Assembly: GCA_013399015.1 (NCBI GenBank)
Contig: VWZX01009072.1
Span: forward strand, 1,612,001 to 1,676,000
Reading direction: 5' to 3'
DNA: 64,000 bases
Source of the DNA: Galbula dea
Lineage: Eukaryota > Chordata > Aves > Piciformes > Galbulidae
Both the position numbers and the translations under genes were made by a program. The notes under the pieces were generated by a model. It made no database searches and was not told where the DNA came from. It saw only the letters and a list, made by a program, of their open reading frames with translations. Positions within the stretch are counted from its first letter, which is position 1, and every line of letters begins with the position of its first letter. This document shows, piece after piece, positions 14,601 to 26,551 of the stretch.

Positions 14601-15323
14601 TGAACACCTTTTTGGCATCCCTGGATCTTCTTACCTGGCCTTCATCCACTAAAAGGCATAAAGTCTGAGTTTCAGGAAACCTGGCTGCATGGATATTAGG
14701 AATAATGCTTCTTATTCTGTGTGGATAATACAGATATTGCCTTTCTACTGTGGTAATAGTTCTCTCATTCTTTAACATCCACTTCTCAGCATGGACACAC
14801 TCATATGTTGACTTGAAGGTCATGTTTCACCTTCAAAATCCCTTTCCATAATTCTGACTGATTAGAACATGAACCCTTGAGCAGAGAAGAACTTGGTCTG
14901 GGGAATACCTGCAAAGAATGCTCCAGAGTAACATCCTACTGTGTTTTAAATACTCCGCTGAATGTCTTGGCTCCTCTTGTGGCTAAAGAATGCTACCAAA
15001 GCCACATACTCCATATTTTGAAGAAAGCAGTTAAAATTCTGAGGTGTTTGTACTCTTATAGTTAATTCAAATAGCTTGTTTGATTGACAAATGGCATATG
15101 TTTGTTTGTTAGACTGATAATGTGCATTGAGCTGTAATCTAGGAATTAGATGGTTAATTATTGCAGTTCTATGCAATTAATTGGGACAAAAGGTGCTTGC
15201 TGCATGTATGTTTGGTAGAATTTCCTGAGAACAAGATGTTTCTGCACAATTGTTGTTCTAGCTTGAAACTGTGTTGAATTCATTAGAGTAGAAAGAGAGT
15301 GGGATGGAGAACATCTTAAGAGG

Positions 15324-15363
15324 TCTAGAAGATTATTAGCTTGAAGGCTAATAATCTTCTAGA
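15324..15363. repeat. Perfect 17-bp inverted repeat (hairpin) followed by a T-run
   Basis: The left arm TCTAGAAGATTATTAGC (15324-15340) and right arm GCTAATAATCTTCTAGA (15347-15363) are exact reverse complements around a 6-nt loop TTGAAG. A T10 run (15367-15376) follows the right arm. Nothing around it resembles a known transposon terminus or microRNA. Confidence 0.9.
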
Positions 15364-16354
15364 TTGTTTTTTTTTTGAGCTTTAAGGATATTTCCTTTTA
15401 TTTTTCTCCCCTGTGTTTATATATGAGTGAAACTTCTGTGTAACATTTTCTCTGATGTGCCAGGATTTTTTAAGTAAGTCTTTCACATATCAAACCTTAC
15501 TATGTCCTATCCATTATTTCCTATAAACCTTTCATTGTACATCTCAGCAACTGAATGCTAATTGTATGAAGGGAACCTGATTCATCATTAAGCCTTTCAT
15601 TTTCTGACAAGGTTAGCCAATCCTGGCATATTTTTCAATAACATCCTCATTCTTAATATGCTGTTCATAATACTCATACTGCTTCCAGTGCCCATGAAGT
15701 CAGAAACTGTAAAAAATAACCAGAAATCATGCTAGTATCTGTCACTTGCTATTCTTCTGTTATACAATCTTGTCATCCAGTTAGGGAACATAAAATACAC
15801 TGTGTGACTAGTCCAATACCAGTAACAGACAGCAATTTGTCAAAATGAACATTTGTAGACAACCCACAGCATAAAAATGGGGGGTTTTGTGGTTTGTTTT
15901 GTTTTTTTTTTTCTTTCTGAAGTGTTTGAGAACACTTACAAATAACAATTACCTTCAGGAAAGGCTGAGAGCAGCATTCAAACCAACAAAGTCTAAACTT
16001 GTATTTTTGACTCAGTACTATTTCATGTTCCAAGTGTGGTATGTGCATGTTCATGTATAGGATTAGCTATATGACTTCTTCATCTATCAGTGAAATAAAT
16101 TTAAACATCAGCCTCTCAAATAGCAGTGCTTGTATTGTGCATTTTATTTTCTCTGGTTCTTCTGCACTGTTGAATTTGGAGTGACATTTATATGGGTACA
16201 TCAGAGTCACTTCAAACCAACCTCAGGTACTGAGGTCAACCCACCTCCTATCTGTTGAACATTCTCAGCTTCCAAAACAGAACACCTTGTCAGGAAAGGT
16301 CCCTAGCCTATTATCCATAGTCATGTCCTGGACTATGCCTGGAAACCTTTTTGC

Positions 16355-16425
16355 ACACCAGCTTCATTGAAGGAAAACTGAGGCATAAAGAAAGGCAAGC
16401 TCAGGGCAAGAAGAGTGTAATTTCC
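16355..16425 (-). repeat. Possible MIR-like core fragment
   Basis: GGAAAACTGAGGCATAAAGA followed by GCAAGCTCAGGGCAAG resembles the reversed MIR core (GAAACTGAGGCACAGAGA..). Very short; coincidence is possible. Confidence 0.28.
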
Positions 16426-17439
16426 ATTTGGGCAGAGCAAAGAGCCAGACTGTTCTAAGAAGTCAGTTCTCTGGCTGGCAAAAAAATGTAAAATCTAAAT
16501 CTCCTTCTAGAATTTGCCTCTCTATCACGACACATTAGCAAGACCTGCATGCCTTGAAGACCAAGTTCTGCTGGTGAATGCTGGATGCTTGAAAAACCTG
16601 ACTGCAGGTCATTTGCTTAATGTTGTGCAGTAGTGACAGGAATAAAAACTATATCTTCAGAAATGTAGCTGAGAGCCAAGGGACAAAAGTGCCTTCAATA
16701 CTAGGGCTCAGCTTGGGACTGAAAGTGAATCGTGCTGGTGGAACTACAGAAGGGCAGCTGAAATCCAGTATAGACATCAGGATTAACATGAGAAAAAATG
16801 GTGAAATTTCATTCCCCAGGTAGTCAGCCAGCTTGAAAAGGAGCTGAAAAGGGAGGAAACGTGCTCCCTGCAGTCCTGGCAGCAATGCAGAACCCTAATT
16901 CAAGATATTGAGGTGTTGATGCAGGCTTAGCTGAATGAACACTGGAAAAAGGAATGTGGCATCTTTGCTGACAAATTATCTGAGCTGGTCTGAACTTGGT
17001 GTCCTGTATGAGAGACACAGCATCCCCAGAAAAGAATGAATGTGCTCACATAACTCCAGCATAGCAAGCAAGTATTCTCGAAACACACTGATGTTCATAT
17101 TTCTCTGTTGAAAAAGCAAAGGAAATGTGAATGAGGCCCTAATACTACAGATACCCTGCTCTTGTTCTGGAGATGGGTGGATAAGCTGAAATCCCACAAC
17201 CTGAACTCACTGCACTTTATTAGATTTCTGTGGTTTTCCTGCTTACCTTCTTACGTGTTGGCCCAGCCTGCATGGCAGCTTCCCTGTTGGGGTGATTGAC
17301 TCTGTGAGGTCAATGTCAAACACCAGTCCTCTGAGCAGGTCGCACATTGTGTGGGGTTCTGTAGGAGATATGGAGCACACCCCAGCAGGACAAGTGGAGC
17401 TGCATTTATTTTGCCTTGCTGAAGGCAGGCTGTGCTCAC

Positions 17440-17744
17440 TAGGGAGGCAGGTGTTGGCCTCTTCTCCCTTGTGTCTAGTGACAGGACTAGAGGGAATGGG
17501 CTCTAGTTGTGCCAGGGCAGGTTTAGATTAGATATTAGGAAGAATTTCTTTACTGAAAGAGTGGTGAGATATTGGAATAGGCTGCCCAGGGAGGTGGTGG
17601 AGTCACCATCCCTGGAGGTTTTTAAGAAGAGGATTGATATGGTTCTTCAGGGGATGACTTAGGGATAAGAGTAGTGTAGGGCTATTGGTTGGACTAGATG
17701 ATCTTGAGGGTCCTTTCCAACTGTAATAATTCTGTGATTCTGTG
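17440..17744 (+). mobile_element. CR1 LINE 3' fragment (young copy A)
   Basis: A 5'-truncated CR1 retrotransposon, plus orientation. The 3'-terminal region is clear: ATTAGGAAGAATTTCTTTAC, the GGCTGCCCAGGGAGGTGGTG block, GGTTGGACTAGATGATCTTG and CCTTTCCAACTG, ending in ATTCTGTG repeats. It has no poly(A) tail, as is typical of CR1. It is very similar to the copy at 53,271-53,615 (minus), indicating the same young subfamily. Too short to keep any reverse-transcriptase frame, so inactive. Confidence 0.95.
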
Positions 17745-20700
17745 GGTTAAGGTGCAGCACCAACAGCCCCTTCACTCCATCTGTGCCTCCATCTGGGAAG
17801 CTACAGAGTGACTCAGTGCAAGGCCATGGAAGTCCAACATCAGCTGCAGCCAAACCTGGGCACTTCTTTATGGGACTAACATAAGCACTATAGACTACTT
17901 GGAGGCTTTCAGGGAAGGAGGGTCCCCCAAGCAGGATCCCCAAAATAAGTGTACCGAGGAGGGACCCCTTAAAGCTGGCCAGCAGAAAACATGAGACAGC
18001 TCTAGTGCTTGGATCCTGCCTGTCATTAAGATTTAAGACACACACAAAGGGAGAAATAAGCCTTCTCTCAGAATTTGCGGCCCCTAAGTCCCTCTTCCCC
18101 TTGAAGTTAGGTGCTAAAACTATTCTTCCAAAACCCAGACATGAGAAGTTACCATGCCTTTCAGAAGGGAAGCTGTGCATCTCCAGTCCTTTTATGGCAA
18201 AGTGCAAGTCCCTGGCAGAAGAGACTGACTAGCCAATTCCTACAAGGCCCCCTTGCTGACCAGGCTGTTGGCTTTTCCAGCAGAGGGAGACTCAGTGCTC
18301 CCAAACTCTTATTTTACATAGGGTAATCAATCACCCACTGATCTAACAAGTGTGAGAAGAAAAGTAGACATGGTTGTGCCTGGTGCTTAGGCACCTCCCT
18401 GTCTTGAGGTAGGACTGTGGGGCCAGCCTCCATGCCACCACCTGGAAGGTTTCTCACAAGAAGCTGCCTCCCCTTGCCCTGGGCAGCGCCATCCTTCCAG
18501 CAGATGCCTTTTCCCCAGGAGGCAGAAGACTGCCTGTCTCTCCGACACCTCTCATCACCCCTCCTCTCTTTCTGTTTATGCTGCAGTGGATGTCCACGGG
18601 GAAGTCTCATAGGCTTCCACACATGCTGTCCCCAACTATTAGTCTCTGGGGTGAACAGTTGTCAGCTGCAGCCCCTTGGGTTTAGTCACCTGCCTTGGCA
18701 AATACTAGTAGATATTTAGGTCAGTTGATTCTAACGGCTTGCAGAGTTGGGTTTTGAAGTGCAGTCTGGTTCTCCAACAGCAGCACTTTGTCAGCCAGGG
18801 ACATGAGCTGTGTCTTGGAGTGTGACACCAAAAAAAAGGTCTCTTCCTGGAGATCTGTGAGAGCAGTTTGAAGCCAAGCTCTTAGGGAGGTCTGGGAAAA
18901 ACCCAGATCATTTCTTGTTCATGGGTGTACCTAGTTACATAATAGAAAATAGGTTAATTATGGCCCAGATTTACCCTGGCATAAAAGCAAGTGGGAGCAG
19001 TTATAGCAATAGTGATCTCTGGCCAGAAAGACAGGAAAGATTATGCAGCCCTATGGGAGGATACTGTAGCTGTACACAGTCACAACTCTGTTCTCCTGTA
19101 CAAGTTGACGACTGAGGAGGGACATGCCAGGCTGACTCAAAAAGCAGTTAGAGTCCATGCAGGCCCTGGCTTCTGGATCACAGTCACCCTCAGAAGCTTC
19201 TGACAGCAGAAACCATCAGAGTGAGGTCATCAGGGAGTGGATATGACAACCAAGTAGCAAAAGGAAAGGTGCAAAACTGGCCACACTGTAATCTAAATGC
19301 TGCTTCTTCCTGGGGCAGAGAAGTCACGTGAGAAAAATATGATGGGGCTTCATTTTGCCTCCAAACTTTGAGGAGAGCAGAGCTGCTGTTGTCCCTAACC
19401 CCACCAGGTACGCTGCAGAGGAGTGTTGAAACACCTTTATTCAAACCTTTTGTAATGATGGTTTGTTTTCTTGCCTAACCCCTTCAGGACCTTTAACATT
19501 TTGTAGTAGTTGCTGATTATACCTCTGATTGCTTAGGCTTTGTTTGGTACAGTGATGATGTAAAAAGCATTAGACAACCACTTGTGAGTATGTGTTGAGA
19601 AGCATCCAGAAAGACACCTTTTCTCTTAGCACTGAAATGCTGAACATTAATTCAGATCTACATCTAAATACCAGGAGTATTGGCAATAGGAAAGTCATCA
19701 CTTTAATGGTGTTTGAGCTGACAGCTGGGCTCCGTGATTTGAGGCTGACATGGGGCTACCTTTTCATCCTGAGATGACTGTGTTTAGGCTCGGGAGGAAC
19801 ATTGGTCAGGCAATCTGCAGAATCAGGTCTCTCTACTTCAGGAAAGCAGATTTGGGCTTGTTTAGGGAATTGCACAAACAGGCAAATAATACAAATACCT
19901 CATCATGTAAGCTGTCTTGATTTATGCACCATAAATCAGAAGCCTGAGCTCAACTCTTCGGCTGGGACCTTGTTACTGGAGGATGTTCACCATCAGAATT
20001 TACCCATGCAAGAAAACATCATGGCTTACTAGTAATTTTTGTTTCCACTTGAGCACAGACAACAAGTCTGTCCTTGAGGCTGTTCTATGTTAGCATGCTC
20101 TATAAAATAATTGGTATTGGGCTAATTGGATTATGCTGTCCTACAGGAAAAAACCTTCAAAATTACTATGAAGTTTACAGGAGTCCTCCCAGTAGCTGGT
20201 GATGTGGGTGACGCTGACAGGCAGTGCTCACACTGGGACCAGAACACCAGAAAACAAAGCACTTGAGATCCACTTTTAAGATGATGTGTAAAGGCAGAAA
20301 GCATACTCTTCATCTGTGTGGTCCCTTGAGGAGATGGCCTCAAGTGTAGTCTCAGCCATGTGAAAATGGCATTTCAATTTATTTTTTCCCCCCTTTTCCA
20401 GGAAGAACCTGTCTCCTTAAAGTAATATTCCTGGGATGTTAAGGGCAGGTAGAAGGACACAGCGGTTCAGATACTTGTTGTTAGTAAGTTGCAAAAATGT
20501 TACAGGCAAAAGAAGAAAATAAGTGCAGAGATACTGTATCCAAGATCTGTAGTTGAACAAGATTTTTTGAAAATATGTTTTATTTTTAATATAACAAAAC
20601 CAATTGGGATGATACAGAATTAAGAGAGGGAAGAGAGAGCTATAGTTGACACCTTGGATACTCAGGTTAGCTTGCCTGGCAGTCAGACACACATGTCCCA

Positions 20701-20760
20701 TACAGTACTCTTTCACTGTACAAGTTGGATAACACTATGAAAAGAGAAGGCTGGTGGAAA

Positions 20761-20791
20761 ATACATGCATGTATATGCATATGTATGTGCA
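20761..20791. repeat. 31-bp alternating purine-pyrimidine tract
   Basis: From ATACATGCATGT through ATGTATGTGCA every base alternates purine and pyrimidine. Such tracts favour Z-DNA and are slippage-prone. Confidence 0.85.
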
Positions 20792-21322
20792 GCATTGCTA
20801 GTACTAAGCTCCTGGTGTCACCAGCAACTGAGCTTTCACTGGAAAAATAGGTGATTTTATTCCTTACAGCTGACAACCAGATTCTGAAGCATGACTGCTA
20901 ACATGACACAGGTTGCTGCAGCAGCTCAGCTCTTGTCACGTCCCAGGGCAGCCCCAGCTCTGGGTGATCGGCTGGATACTTGGCTGTGCTTTGGATCATC
21001 AGCTTCTGCTCCATGCCACCCAGCATCCTGTGCCCCAGTTCCACAGTCAGACCTGGATGGCAACTCTTGAACCATATTGATCCAAACACTATCAATCTGC
21101 AGGAAAGAAAAAAAATGTCACTTACAGCAAGGTCAAAACAGTTGTCCCCCTTATATGCTAACAGGGTGGAGGAATAATTAACCAGGGACAGAATATTGAT
21201 TACCATTAGGGGAACTGGGCAGGTCATTTGTATACAAGCTGATATTTGCCATGTTTGCACCCCCTGTGTTGATTCATACTATTTTTAAAGCTATTTTTGC
21301 AACCACAAGGTGCTTTCCCATG

Positions 21323-21364
21323 TTTTTTTTTTCCTTTTTTCTTTTTTTTCCTTTTCTTTTCTTT
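21323..21364 (+). repeat. 42-nt pure pyrimidine tract
   Basis: All T and C, followed immediately by AAG, so it could act as a strong splice-acceptor tract on the plus strand. No exon could be recognised after it. Confidence 0.85.
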
Positions 21365-24300
21365 AAGTGAGCCTCAAGAGCAAGGGGAAGAGCAAAGGCT
21401 CCTCTTGTGTAACTTCCTGCTGTAGCTCAGAAGCTGTTCTTAGAACAATACAAAGCTCTAAGGCTCCTGGATCATTGGTGCGGCTTTAAAATTACCTGTT
21501 TGGAATTACATAGCTGATTCTCACAGAAGATGCTTATGGCTTCATGGTCTTCTCCTAGCCAGAGTTGTAATTTTTGCACTGAGCTGTTGTTTAAAACAAG
21601 TAACTCAGAAGCCATGGAATTAACCACCAACTGTAATTAGCAATATCAATTTAATGACCCTGCATTCCCATTCACAGTGCCCCAGACTTGCTGGATGGTG
21701 GCCAGTCACAAGCACAAGTAATCTACTTGCAGCAACAGCTTTGGGAATAGTGAAACTCAATATGAAAGTTCAAGCCTAGAGTCTCACACATGTCTCTGAA
21801 GACTGGGTGTGAGCTTCCCACAATCTGGCTTTCCAGGAGATCGGCAGTTCTTGGAGTGTGTGGTCCAGTAAGCAGAGACTCTAGCCAGGCTGGCTAACAC
21901 ACTATGCTAGCCTGGCCTTGGCATAGGGTGAGATACAGTCTTCCATAATCACAGTGGGGTGAAGTTATTTGTCACCATTTGCAAGAGATGAAATTTTGTC
22001 TGCGTTCCCAGGTAGATTCGGAGTAGAAAACATACCTTCTCCAGATCCCCTAAAGCTCAGCCTCCTCTTGTTGCCACCATTATATTAAAGCATGAACAGG
22101 CAATGACCTTAAGACAATCTTATTACAGGCATGTGGGATTCATTATGACAACAGCTGCCTGCACTTATTACTGTCTGCCCTCTTTTCCATTTCCCTTCCC
22201 AGTTCCATTTTTTCTTCAGTCTCAACACTTTAAGTTTCACTTGTGTTTTTAGTTTAGGTTTATCCTGATGTGAAATATCTGCAGAGCTTTACTGGGAATG
22301 ATCAGTGGAACTCTTAGTAGATGCTTGGGCAAAATTCCTGCTGGAATCAAAGCACTGGATGTATTTGGATAAGGAATTTCGCCTTTAATCCATGTTTGCA
22401 CCACAGCAATACATTGTAGCCATCCCTGCAGGGACTGAAGCTGGCAGTTGTACAGGACATTTTTATTCAGCTTAGATGGGCATGAATTAAATACCATATT
22501 GTATATTGAGATAATAAAGGCTTTGCTCAACATACAGGCTAAAGTGGAGAAACAGACACTTGGTCCATGGGATTTTCTCAGATAACTGGGGAGGGCATTG
22601 AATGCCACTGTGAAAGTGGGAGAAGCTGCTACTGGAAAAGCAAGGCAGAGAAGATGAACAAACAGGCAAGGAGGAGTGGTTCATAAGAGCTGAGGGAGCT
22701 GGGGAGTGGAAGCTTTTGCTCAGTGCTGCTGAGCGAAGCAGCTCTCTCCTGCAGGCTTATGTGATGGCCAGGGTTGCAGCAGTGCCTGCAGCAACTACAA
22801 ACAGCACTGCACCACAATGACCCAAATCCATGCTTTTCTTTTCCCCATGAATGTAAAAAAACCTCTGGAGGTTGAAATATTGCCTAATGCTCAAGCTATG
22901 GGCCCGCACCAGGCTGGTTTTACCTTGGCTGGAGAAAATCAGATGCTTTTACAGCAGGTCCTTTTGCCTTTGCCTGTGTAGGAGCAAAGAAAATTGTTCC
23001 CTGACTTTTTCCTGCAGAGCCTTCAGTATGGTGATATATATTTAATTTGCACAGGCTGGCTAATGAGGCCCTGTGAACTGGGTTTAGCTTTGATTAAGTT
23101 CTATCATGTTTTTGGGCCAGCAGACTCTTTTCACAGCCATACTTTATGTCTTTGCAAGTTGGGACTCTCTCTGAGCATGTCCTATTGCACAGCACAGGCA
23201 GCCTACGAGGCCTGTTCCAGCATTTGCCTGCTTGGTTTCTGTGGCTGTGCCAGGGAGGGAAGCATCTGGGGGAGTGGGCTGCCTCTTGTGCAGGAGCCAG
23301 AGGCTGTTGCTGTGCAGTCTGCAGAATTCCCATGGAGATATCGCTTGGTGTGTGTCTGACATTCACCTCCACACACAATCAAGAGTGCCTCTTTATCTTG
23401 CTACTCAGCCTGCAAAACTTCCAGTAGTTGAGTGGGCCAATTATAATACAAATAGAGTGACCAGGGAGACTTCCTAGGGCCCTGGAGCAGTGGTACCCTG
23501 CTTAACTCAAACTACAGGCTGCTTTATGACTGTCTTTAGGAAAAAAATCCTTTTAAATGGGCACATTTGGTTGTTTTTAAGGCGGAAGTGACACAATCAA
23601 AGTCAGAAGGTCTCCGATGAACATCTGGTTCCTTTCACAGAAGAAAAGTTGCTTTGCAAGGCATGTGGCCCAAGCAGCAAGCTATCTCTTGATGCAGAAG
23701 AAGTCTGTCTTCTCTCTCACAGTGAGCAACCTGGAATGTTGTGTGTTTCTGTAGGACTTAACAGTTTTGTGCTCTGCCTGTGCACTGCTTGCCAGCAGAG
23801 GGAGTGGACATGCACTGATTGACCCAGTGCTGGGCACGATGAAGTGGCCCAACCATGACACCAGTTTCCAGGCAAGGGAATCACAACGTACAATAAAACC
23901 AATTTATTTTAAGCAGAAGTGAAAATCAGCATTTTCTAAGCACTTCAGTCGTCAAGGAGCACTTGGGCCAAATCATTATTTTCAGGCCTACAAAAAGGCA
24001 CTGCTCTCCATTTTAGACAAAGCTGCATCTCCCAGCAAACGTTCAGGCAGATGTGCTTTGAAAGGATCCTTGATAGGGCTCCTGTGATAAGCACAGCCAA
24101 GTCATACATGAGTTAGCACATTTGAGAGATAAACCAGCAGAGCAGGAGTAATACAAATCTAACCCAACACCATCTGCCACACAAGGCACTGTGGCTATAT
24201 ACAAAAACCTCAATGGGACCTGATGTGAGGGAGGCTGGGCCCACAAATAAATGTATTTGTAACAGAGGCTATGTATAATGCTGTGAACATTTGTGTCATT

Positions 24301-26531
24301 CATGAAGAGGGGAAACCTGTCCACAGTGGCAGTTCTGCCAGGTCTGGTCCTCGCAAGACCCACAGGAAGTTGTTGGGGGGGAGGGGAGAGGAGGCAAGTG
24401 TGGCACCTCCTGGGGGTGCAGAGACTCATTCTTAGACACCTCCAGGGACCAGCCTGGGAAAGCCTGGTGGTACACAACCTATGGCAGAGGAAGATGAAGC
24501 CCAGCTAGGCTTAATTTCTGCCCCATAGGCCCATGTTGATCATATTGAAAACCAAAGCAGTGGAACCAAAATAAAAGCAGCCACATCCAACTCCCCTGCC
24601 GAAGGCTGGCAGCTGCAGGGGACATGGGGACATGGCAAGCATGAGAATGACTGGCTGTGCTGCACCTGTTCTGCTGCTCACAGCGGCATCTGCCATTGTC
24701 CCAACACAGCCTTCCAAATCCAGATTTGTCCCCAGTGCATGAAGTGTGGGAGGACACTGGGCCCCACTGTGCCAGTGATGCTCCTGGAACCTTGAGGAGC
24801 AAGAAGTGACTTGACATTGCTGGATGGGATGTCACTTTTGCTGTCTTCACCCAAGATGGCAGGGGTCAGAGTTCCAGCTCCCTCTGCCTAGTGTCTCTGC
24901 GTGGACACAGCACTGGGGGAGGCTGCTGTCCCCTCAGTCAAGGGGCATTTGGGGCCCCGGTGCTGCTTGAGGGTGGGATGGTGTGGCAGAAAAGGTGGTG
25001 GAGCTGCTCTGTGGGGAGAAGCCTTTCCCTGGATGTTATCCTCTTCCCTTCCCTCCTTCCCACAGCTTTGGCAGCAATCAGCCCAGGGACTTGCAGGCAG
25101 GATTTGTCTCTCAGAAGCAACTGCTGAAGTGGAAGAATGGGGCTTGAGGCTTGTGTGCTGCCACAGGGTGACTGTCAGGCTTAGGTGGAGATTCCAGCTG
25201 AGTGGGAAGGACCTGTGGAAGGCCAGCTCCCACTCTGGTCTGTGGCAAAGATGAACTCATGATTTACAGCAGGCCCTGGTACAAAGCCAAAGCTTGTTGT
25301 TGTTATTACTATTTATTGTTTTCTTTTTAACTGAGCACTGTGTTTGTGTGACCTATCCTGCCGGGCAGCTGTGAATCCACAGGGAGGTCTGGAGGCATGT
25401 GCAGCATAGTCAAATCCCAGCTCTGGGAGACATGACATTGAGGGCAGGCGGGGAGCAGGCAGAGGAGGATTGGAAGGGGAGAGGGTGGCAACAGAGACTT
25501 CAGAGCAGATACAATCCAGAGATATTTTAAAAAAAAGTAATTAAGCAGAGGGAGGCAGAATTAAAAGGTCACTTCAGGGCTGCCATGTGGTAGCAGATTT
25601 AAAGCTATCATGCAAGTGCAGCCTGGTATAAAAGCATAGTACTATCACAGGCTATTGCATTACAAGCTCCCCCATTTTCTCTCCCCATACAGTGAAATAC
25701 AATGGTTTAAAACAGGAAAGCAGTTTGTCAGATGCAAGCCCCTGCAAAAGGTGAGAGTAGATGGCACTGCAGCCATGAAATCCAAACCTCTGGAATCTAA
25801 GCCTCTGATATTCAAGGCTGTGCTTTGCTCACCAAATTTCCTCATTTTCCCTTTCCCAGTGCAGTCCCTCATACAAAAGTTACTTCCCAGTCCACTCATC
25901 AGCTTTGCTTACCTAGATATTTTGTTCATTTTCATCTGTCTTCCTTTGCTTTATGTATTCTCTTGCCTGCCAGTTGGTTCAACCACAAGGCAAGAGGTAG
26001 CAAAGCACTGTTATCACACTCAAGCAAGTAACCAGGGCCTTCCTGGTGGTGTGGGACACTTGTGTTTGCCTGAGGACTGGCTGAGATTTCAACTGTTTCA
26101 GCTGTTTGAGTTTACCTCTGGCTTTGGAGATACTCAGTCCTTCCAAAGTCCTGAGTGTTTGCTGTGCCATTTGAGAGTCTGGAGCAGCTCTTTGTTGGTG
26201 CAGTTTCTCTGCTTCTTAGGTTGCTCCATTTTACTAGATGATTTCAAGAATTACAGCCTGGTAACATTGGAAAAGACAGGCTTTATACTTTGCCTACTTT
26301 CATAATTACAGTGCTTGTGCATTTAAAATTATTTAGTTAATTTAGTATAAGTTCCACACCATGTCAGGAGCACAGGGGGATACATTAGTCTAAATTATTT
26401 CCTGCCAAACAATTCTGCTGTGAAACCTGCCCAGGCCACTCATGGAGGTGTGTCGGGGGCAGAAATCTTGCTCGGCCCCACTGCAGCTCAGATCCTCATC
26501 TTCAGCCCTGGAAAAGGAGTTTCTATGGAAT

Positions 26532-26551
26532 TCATATGGAATTCCATATGA
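26532..26551. repeat. 20-bp perfect palindrome
   Basis: TCATATGGAATTCCATATGA equals its own reverse complement. The preceding bases (TATGGAATTCATATGGAATT) also make a short direct repeat of ATGGAATTC, suggesting local slippage or snap-back replication. Confidence 0.85.

Larger units (their letters stand above)
251..17439. other. Intergenic, left part
   Basis: About 17 kb of mostly AT-rich unique sequence. Apart from the small repeats and motifs listed separately, I see no exon with convincing splice sites and protein-like content, no RNA gene and no recognisable young transposon. Open frames are short and overlap on both strands. Confidence 0.6.

Noticed and set aside
17659..18207. 182-codon frame on the minus strand
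   Set aside because: Its C-terminal part is the antisense of the CR1 tail (17,659-17,744), and the rest shows no protein-like features.
24043..25254. Cluster of open frames on both strands near 24-25 kb
   Set aside because: Frames overlap on opposite strands and differ in composition with no consistent splice structure; attributed to locally higher GC.
25655..26305. 216-codon open frame on the plus strand, the longest in the window
   Set aside because: No domain-like pattern, no good splice or promoter context, overlapping open frames on the other strand, and no family recognised. Consistent with chance in moderately GC-rich DNA.
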